Source: Desulfobacterales bacterium (GTDB taxonomy: Bacteria; Desulfobacterota; Desulfobacteria; Desulfobacterales; JAUCGF01). From it: a stretch of 9,198 nt of DNA. Shown here piece by piece: positions 5,692 through 9,198 of the stretch. Where the stretch lies: the NCBI GenBank assembly GCA_029940345.1, contig JAOZRC010000178.1, forward strand, positions 1-9,198. The letters are read 5' to 3'. The notes beneath the pieces were generated by a model that ran no database searches, was not told the origin of the DNA, and worked only from the letters and a program-made list of their open reading frames with translations. The translations under genes and the position numbers were made by a program. The number at the start of each line of letters is the position of its first letter. Positions within the stretch are counted from its first letter, which is position 1.

Positions 5692-6393
5692 ATGCAAAAT
5701 CAAAATTCCGAACGCCGCACGGGGCGGTCTAAATTTCGTAGAAAACTATTGTTCTATTTTCTATCAGTCGTTTTTATATCTCTGGTCGTGGGGGGAGAGC
5801 TTATTTTTGAAGTGGGGAGCGATCGCTTTACCACGCTGATTGTAGAAAATATAAACGAAGTCATCATTGAGGAAAAAGATCAGAAGGCCGTTATGGGGAA
5901 CATCCAGGAATTATTAAAACAACTGCAATACCGCATGATTCTGATTATGAGTATTGTTCTGCCCTTCCTCATTATCACTGTGTTTATTTTTATTCGCAAT
6001 ATTGTTTCACCTTTGGATGAAATTGTCCGATCAGCCGATAAAATCGCAGCCGGGCATTTAAATGAAACGGTTCCTGTCAGAACACAGGATGAAATTGGTA
6101 AAATTGCCGAGTTGATAAACGAACTGGCTGTCAACCTGCAAGAAGTGCTGTTGCATATTTGGAATCACACCAAATATTCTCTGGACCTTATTGACGGGAT
6201 TCGCAGGATTACACGAGTTGAAATCAATTCTGTCAATTTTCCTCAGTTGGATCAGGACATCGAATCTATTCGTGATGATATCAGGGAGATGCGTGAAATG
6301 GTAAAAATATTTGATTTTTATAACGTTTACTTGGAAAATGGCCGGGTTTACGCGGCTGAAACAGATGAAAGAGGTGACAGACCCCATGTTTGA
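5692..6393 (+). CDS. Two-TM HAMP-domain membrane protein without a signalling tip
   Basis: A 233-residue protein. A basic N-terminus (RRTGRSKFRRK, 8-18) precedes TM1 (about 19-39). A short external loop of about 40 residues follows, then TM2 (about 82-101). A HAMP linker (about 102-154) has the conserved proline in IVSPLDEIV and the DEIGKIAELINEL motif. The remaining about 80 residues are charged, helical-looking and end in VKIFDFYNVYLENGRVYAAE. There is no methyl-accepting kinase-control domain, no histidine kinase and no cyclase domain. The stop at 6391-6393 is followed by non-coding DNA, so the missing part has not been displaced into another frame. The loop is too short for a standard periplasmic sensor domain. 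Likely membrane input or scaffold for this pathway (inference). AAGGA lies about 10 nt before the ATG. Confidence 0.8.
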   Translation: MQNQNSERRTGRSKFRRKLLFYFLSVVFISLVVGGELIFEVGSDRFTTLIVENINEVIIEEKDQKAVMGNIQELLKQLQYRMILIMSIVLPFLIITVFIFIRNIVSPLDEIVRSADKIAAGHLNETVPVRTQDEIGKIAELINELAVNLQEVLLHIWNHTKYSLDLIDGIRRITRVEINSVNFPQLDQDIESIRDDIREMREMVKIFDFYNVYLENGRVYAAETDERGDRPHV

Positions 6394-6540
6394 ATATTGG
6401 TTTGCGCTTGCGGTCAGCCACATCACCATTAAACCTGTCTGCCTGACAAATACGTTACGCCTGACTTAGAATGTTACATAATAATTCTTACAGAAAACAT
6501 AAAATATTAACAGAACATGTAGTAATCTCATATTAAAATG

Positions 6541-6680
6541 GGTATCCTTCATAATAGCCCAGAAGTAGTTTACACTTTCATGGGGAGTGCTGAACCGAAG
6601 GTTTAGCAAAGGCCTACGTAAAACGCTAAACCTTCGGTTCAGCACTTCTTTAAAGTGTTAAGCGAAAAATGAAGGATGCC
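6541..6680. mobile_element. 140-bp MITE-like element with terminal inverted repeats
   Basis: The ends are GGTATCCTTCAT (6541-6552) and ATGAAGGATGCC (6669-6680), inverted over 12 bp with one mismatch. Exact 8-bp direct repeats TTAAAATG flank it on both sides (6533-6540 and 6681-6688), as expected of a target-site duplication. The interior is also palindromic: ACACTTT/AAAGTGT (6572-6578, 6652-6658) and a perfect 22-bp pair (6586-6607, 6625-6646). It encodes no protein, so it would need a transposase supplied in trans. Several IS families make 8-bp duplications (for example IS1595 and IS256); the parent family cannot be assigned from here. Confidence 0.82.
6586..6646 (+). repeat. Perfect 22-bp inverted repeat (long hairpin)
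   Basis: Arms 6586-6607 and 6625-6646 are perfectly complementary over 22 bp around a 17-nt loop. This is the core of the MITE. In a transcript it would form a very stable stem about 90 nt before the CheA-like start. No clear U-run follows, so intrinsic termination is not the obvious outcome. Confidence 0.9.
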
Positions 6681-6735
6681 TTAAAATGATCATAAACTTC
6701 CAATTTAAGACAGTTAAGGTGCAAAGGAGAATATC

Positions 6736-9198
6736 ATGATAGATACATCATTGCTTCAGGATTTCATTACAGAGTCAGTGGAACACTTGGAGGATATGGA
6801 AACCAAGCTGCTGCAATTGGAATCTGATCCGGGAAATAGCGAAATACTCAATGATATTTTCAGATCTGTTCATACAATTAAAGGAGCATCTGAATATATG
6901 GGGATGGAACGGATTGCCGGACTTACCCATAAACTTGAAAATTTACTTGATATGCTCCGTAAAGACACAATCACCTTAACCGGTGTAATCCTTGATACGC
7001 TTATGTCTGCAAGGGATAGGATTGTCCTCTTGATTGGTGACCTGGAACTCACCCAATCAGAAGAAACAACGATTGAGGATGTTCTCATAGCCATAAAAAG
7101 TCTCATTGATAATCCGAATGGAAACGATCTGAATGAAGCCTTTTCAGAAACACCGGAAGAAATTTCGGAAACATCTGATGATTCCGAAATACTTGAGGAT
7201 TTTATCTCCGAAGCAAAAGAATATTTGGAAGAAATGGAAATGAATCTGGGCTTGATAGAAAATGATCCTGGGAATACGGAAGCTTTTAATGAGCTTTTCA
7301 GAGCTATCCATACAATTAAAGGAGCAGCAGATTTTATAGGGATTGATCGCATTGCGACACTCTCCACGCAGCTTGAAACTTTTCTGTTGAAAATGCGTCA
7401 AGAGGAACGGACGCCCGATATCAAAGCGATTCAGCTCATTTCCGCCGTTTCGAACCGAATAGCGATTCTGATTGGGGAAATGGAGCAGACTTTGACGGTA
7501 GAACCCGAAATGGATGATTTAAGTGATGCCATTCGAGATTTAAGTGAAGAATCCGAAAATGTTGATAGTGCGGAAGATGACAGGATGATTGCGGAAGATG
7601 GTTATACCGATGAAGAAGTCGTTGTTGAGCAAGATAGTGATGATCTTTTCGATGATGAATATGATGAAGAGTATGATGAAGAGTTATTTGATATTTTTTT
7701 GGAGCAATTACAGGAAAGTATTGTCAGCTTGCGCCAAGTTGCAGGTCAGATGCTTCATTCTGATAATCAGGTAGGGCCTTTGTTGGAAAAATATATAGAT
7801 TGTATCCAAGGTCTTTACTCCTCCGCAAATTATATGGGCTATGAAAAACTGGCTGATTATTATGAAAAATGGACCGAAGAGCTTCATACCGTTTTGGAAG
7901 CGGGACATCCGGGTGAGGGGCTTGATTGGCAAGATTATATTGAAACTAAAATTAACCCTCGAATCAATAACATTATTAAACTTTTTCCTCAACTGCAAGC
8001 CAGCTCTGCCGGGACTGATGCGGCGGAAGAAAATATAGCAAGTATTAATGCAGAACCTACCAACTTTTCTAAAAATGACTCTGTACTTGACGAAGAGGCC
8101 GGCGAAATTGCGGTCCAGGCAGAATTGTCAGATAGAGACGCCAATACAGACCAAATTGATTCAGATACAGATGAAGAAATTGGCCAAACGGATGCTTTCG
8201 ATGATGGGTCTGTACTCAGTGAAGAAGCAAGTCTGTTCGCTATTTCCGAGGATGAATTTGATTTGGATGAAGAAGGAGTGAAAATCGCGGAAACAACCGA
8301 GGAGAGGGATCCGGATTTGGAAACTGCTGAAATTACGGAGGACACGGATGAATACGACCTTGATTTGGAAGCAGACGCTATTGCAACAGCGGCTGATGAT
8401 TTTGATTTGTATCAATATGATGACGAAATTACCGATGACGATGACGTAATTGATTTCGATGAGGATAATACAAAAAGTATCAAAAGCATCAATGATTTCG
8501 ACCTGGATCAGGAAGAGATAGAAAATGCTGATTCCTTCGATGAAATTGATTTGTATCAGAACGATGAAGAAATTACCGAAAGCCCCGATGAATTTGATCT
8601 GGTTATAGAAGATGACGAAATTGCCGAAGCTGCCGAAGTTGTTGATGAGTTCGATTCGGATCTGGTAGACGAGGAAATTACTGGCAACCCCGAAGAAATT
8701 AATTTATATCAAAGCGGTGAAGAAATTACCGAAAGCCTTGATGAGCTCGATCCGAATTTGGAAGATGCCGAAATTACCGAATCTGCCGATGAAATTGATT
8801 TGTATCAGAAAGAGGAAGAAGTTGCCGAAGTTGTTGATGAGTTCGATTCGGATCCGGTAGACAAGGAAATTACTGATGACGCCGATAAAATTGATTTATA
8901 TCAGGACAGTGAAGAAATTACCGAAAGCCTTGATGAGTTCGATCCGGATTTGGAAGATGCTGAAATTACCGAATCTGCCGATGAAATTGATTTGTATCAG
9001 GACGGTGAAGAAATTACCGAAAGCCTTGATGAGTCAGATCCGGATTTGGAGGATGACCAAATTGTCGAAATCGTCGATAAGTTCGATTCGGATCGGGTAG
9101 ACGAGGAAATGACTGACGACCCCGAGGAAATTGATTTGTACCAAAGCGGCGAAGAAATTGCCGAAAGTCCTAATGAGTTCAATCTGGATTTGGAAGAT
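6736..9198 (+). CDS. cheA: CheA-type multi-HPt protein with acidic 16-residue repeat tail (3' end outside window)
   Basis: An open frame of 821 codons without a stop, starting at the ATG 6 nt after AAAGGAGA. HPt1 (about 1-105) has the phospho-site H46 in HTIKGASEYMG. HPt2 (about 148-255) has H192 in HTIKGAADFIG. A third HPt-like domain (about 316-415) keeps the flanking pattern (...SSANYMGYEKLADY), but the His position is Q358. Residues 416-503 are an acidic linker. From 504 to the edge the protein is 16-residue tandem repeats, consensus SxDEFDLYQxxEEITE, extremely rich in Asp and Glu. A CheA would continue with dimerisation, ATPase and CheW-like domains; none is visible here, so the kinase assignment rests on HPt similarity and the CheW/CheY/CheB context. 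Several HPt domains recall ChpA/PilL of type IV pilus control. Alternative: a phosphotransfer protein without a kinase core. Confidence 0.8.
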   Translation, partial: MIDTSLLQDFITESVEHLEDMETKLLQLESDPGNSEILNDIFRSVHTIKGASEYMGMERIAGLTHKLENLLDMLRKDTITLTGVILDTLMSARDRIVLLIGDLELTQSEETTIEDVLIAIKSLIDNPNGNDLNEAFSETPEEISETSDDSEILEDFISEAKEYLEEMEMNLGLIENDPGNTEAFNELFRAIHTIKGAADFIGIDRIATLSTQLETFLLKMRQEERTPDIKAIQLISAVSNRIAILIGEMEQTLTVEPEMDDLSDAIRDLSEESENVDSAEDDRMIAEDGYTDEEVVVEQDSDDLFDDEYDEEYDEELFDIFLEQLQESIVSLRQVAGQMLHSDNQVGPLLEKYIDCIQGLYSSANYMGYEKLADYYEKWTEELHTVLEAGHPGEGLDWQDYIETKINPRINNIIKLFPQLQASSAGTDAAEENIASINAEPTNFSKNDSVLDEEAGEIAVQAELSDRDANTDQIDSDTDEEIGQTDAFDDGSVLSEEASLFAISEDEFDLDEEGVKIAETTEERDPDLETAEITEDTDEYDLDLEADAIATAADDFDLYQYDDEITDDDDVIDFDEDNTKSIKSINDFDLDQEEIENADSFDEIDLYQNDEEITESPDEFDLVIEDDEIAEAAEVVDEFDSDLVDEEITGNPEEINLYQSGEEITESLDELDPNLEDAEITESADEIDLYQKEEEVAEVVDEFDSDPVDKEITDDADKIDLYQDSEEITESLDEFDPDLEDAEITESADEIDLYQDGEEITESLDESDPDLEDDQIVEIVDKFDSDRVDEEMTDDPEEIDLYQSGEEIAESPNEFNLDLED
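8245..9198 (+). repeat. Tandem 48-bp (16-codon) acidic repeats in the CheA-like gene
   Basis: Codons 504-821 split into 20 units of 16 residues (the last cut by the window edge), with one extra AAE insertion at 632-634. Later units form a higher-order block of four units (64 codons, 192 bp). The 90-bp stretches 8719-8808 and 8911-9000 differ at only 3 positions. Earlier units have diverged, so the array appears to be growing by recent duplication toward its 3' side. Confidence 0.88.

Larger units (their letters stand above)
6394..6735 (+). other. 342-bp leader region before the CheA-like gene, containing a MITE
   Basis: No gene is seen. 6394-6532 is A+T-rich toward its right end and carries two GCCTGAC motifs. 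6533-6688 is the MITE with its target duplication. 6689-6735 leads to the ribosome site AAAGGAGA (6723-6730). Without the insertion the gap would be about 194 bp. No firm promoter was found. Confidence 0.6.

Noticed and set aside
6398..6411. Sigma-54-like TGG...TTGC before the CheA-like gene
   Set aside because: The GG-to-GC spacing is one base short of the strict sigma-54 register and the rest of the consensus is poor.
6870..7367. 165-codon minus-strand frame antisense to the HPt region
   Set aside because: Ser/Ile-rich translation typical of the reverse of an acidic coding sequence; the plus strand has clear HPt domains.
8245..9198. CRISPR array or non-coding satellite as explanation of the repeats
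   Set aside because: The units are contiguous, in frame, with codon-aware divergence and no unique spacers; they are coding protein repeats.

Overview
This window looks like chromosomal DNA of a Gram-negative, sigma-54-using bacterium. The complete phage-shock module (PspA, PspB, PspC and a divergent PspF) lies beside a chemotaxis-type signalling cluster. Strong Shine-Dalgarno sites (AAGGAGG) and moderate A+T content fit Proteobacteria or Desulfobacterota. A deltaproteobacterial origin is an inference only; no rRNA or taxon marker is present.

Left part (1-1743, minus strand). A P-loop ATPase of the CooC/MinD type runs off the left edge. Then, reading leftward, come pspA, pspB and pspC, spaced or overlapping as one operon, with a hairpin terminator after pspC. 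The 217-bp gap between pspA and pspF holds a near-consensus sigma-54 promoter reading to pspA, a sigma-70-like promoter reading to pspF, and three inverted repeats between them. This is the expected arrangement for PspF activating pspA and repressing its own gene.

Centre (1744-3179). pspF reads rightward, followed by a probable terminator. A 395-bp non-coding, A+T-rich gap then ends in a second, excellent sigma-54 promoter (3072-3087) reading into the chemosensory cluster.

Right part (3180-9198, plus strand). Five co-directional genes follow: (i) a CheB-like protein with an added N-terminal four-cysteine zinc ribbon, an intact receiver domain and an esterase domain that has lost its catalytic Ser and His; (ii) a CheW coupling protein; (iii) a CheY-like single receiver; (iv) a two-TM HAMP protein with no kinase-control (MCP tip) domain; (v) a very long CheA-type protein with two good HPt domains, a third HPt lacking its His, and a highly acidic tail of 16-residue tandem repeats still open at the right edge. 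A 140-bp MITE-like element with terminal inverted repeats and an exact 8-bp flanking duplication sits in the leader of the CheA-like gene.

Working model (inference): the right-hand cluster is a sigma-54-controlled, non-canonical chemosensory pathway. The HAMP protein may supply membrane input, the CheA-like protein phosphotransfer, and CheY and the CheB-like receiver output. The dead esterase argues that the CheB-like protein acts as an adaptor or regulator rather than demethylating receptors.
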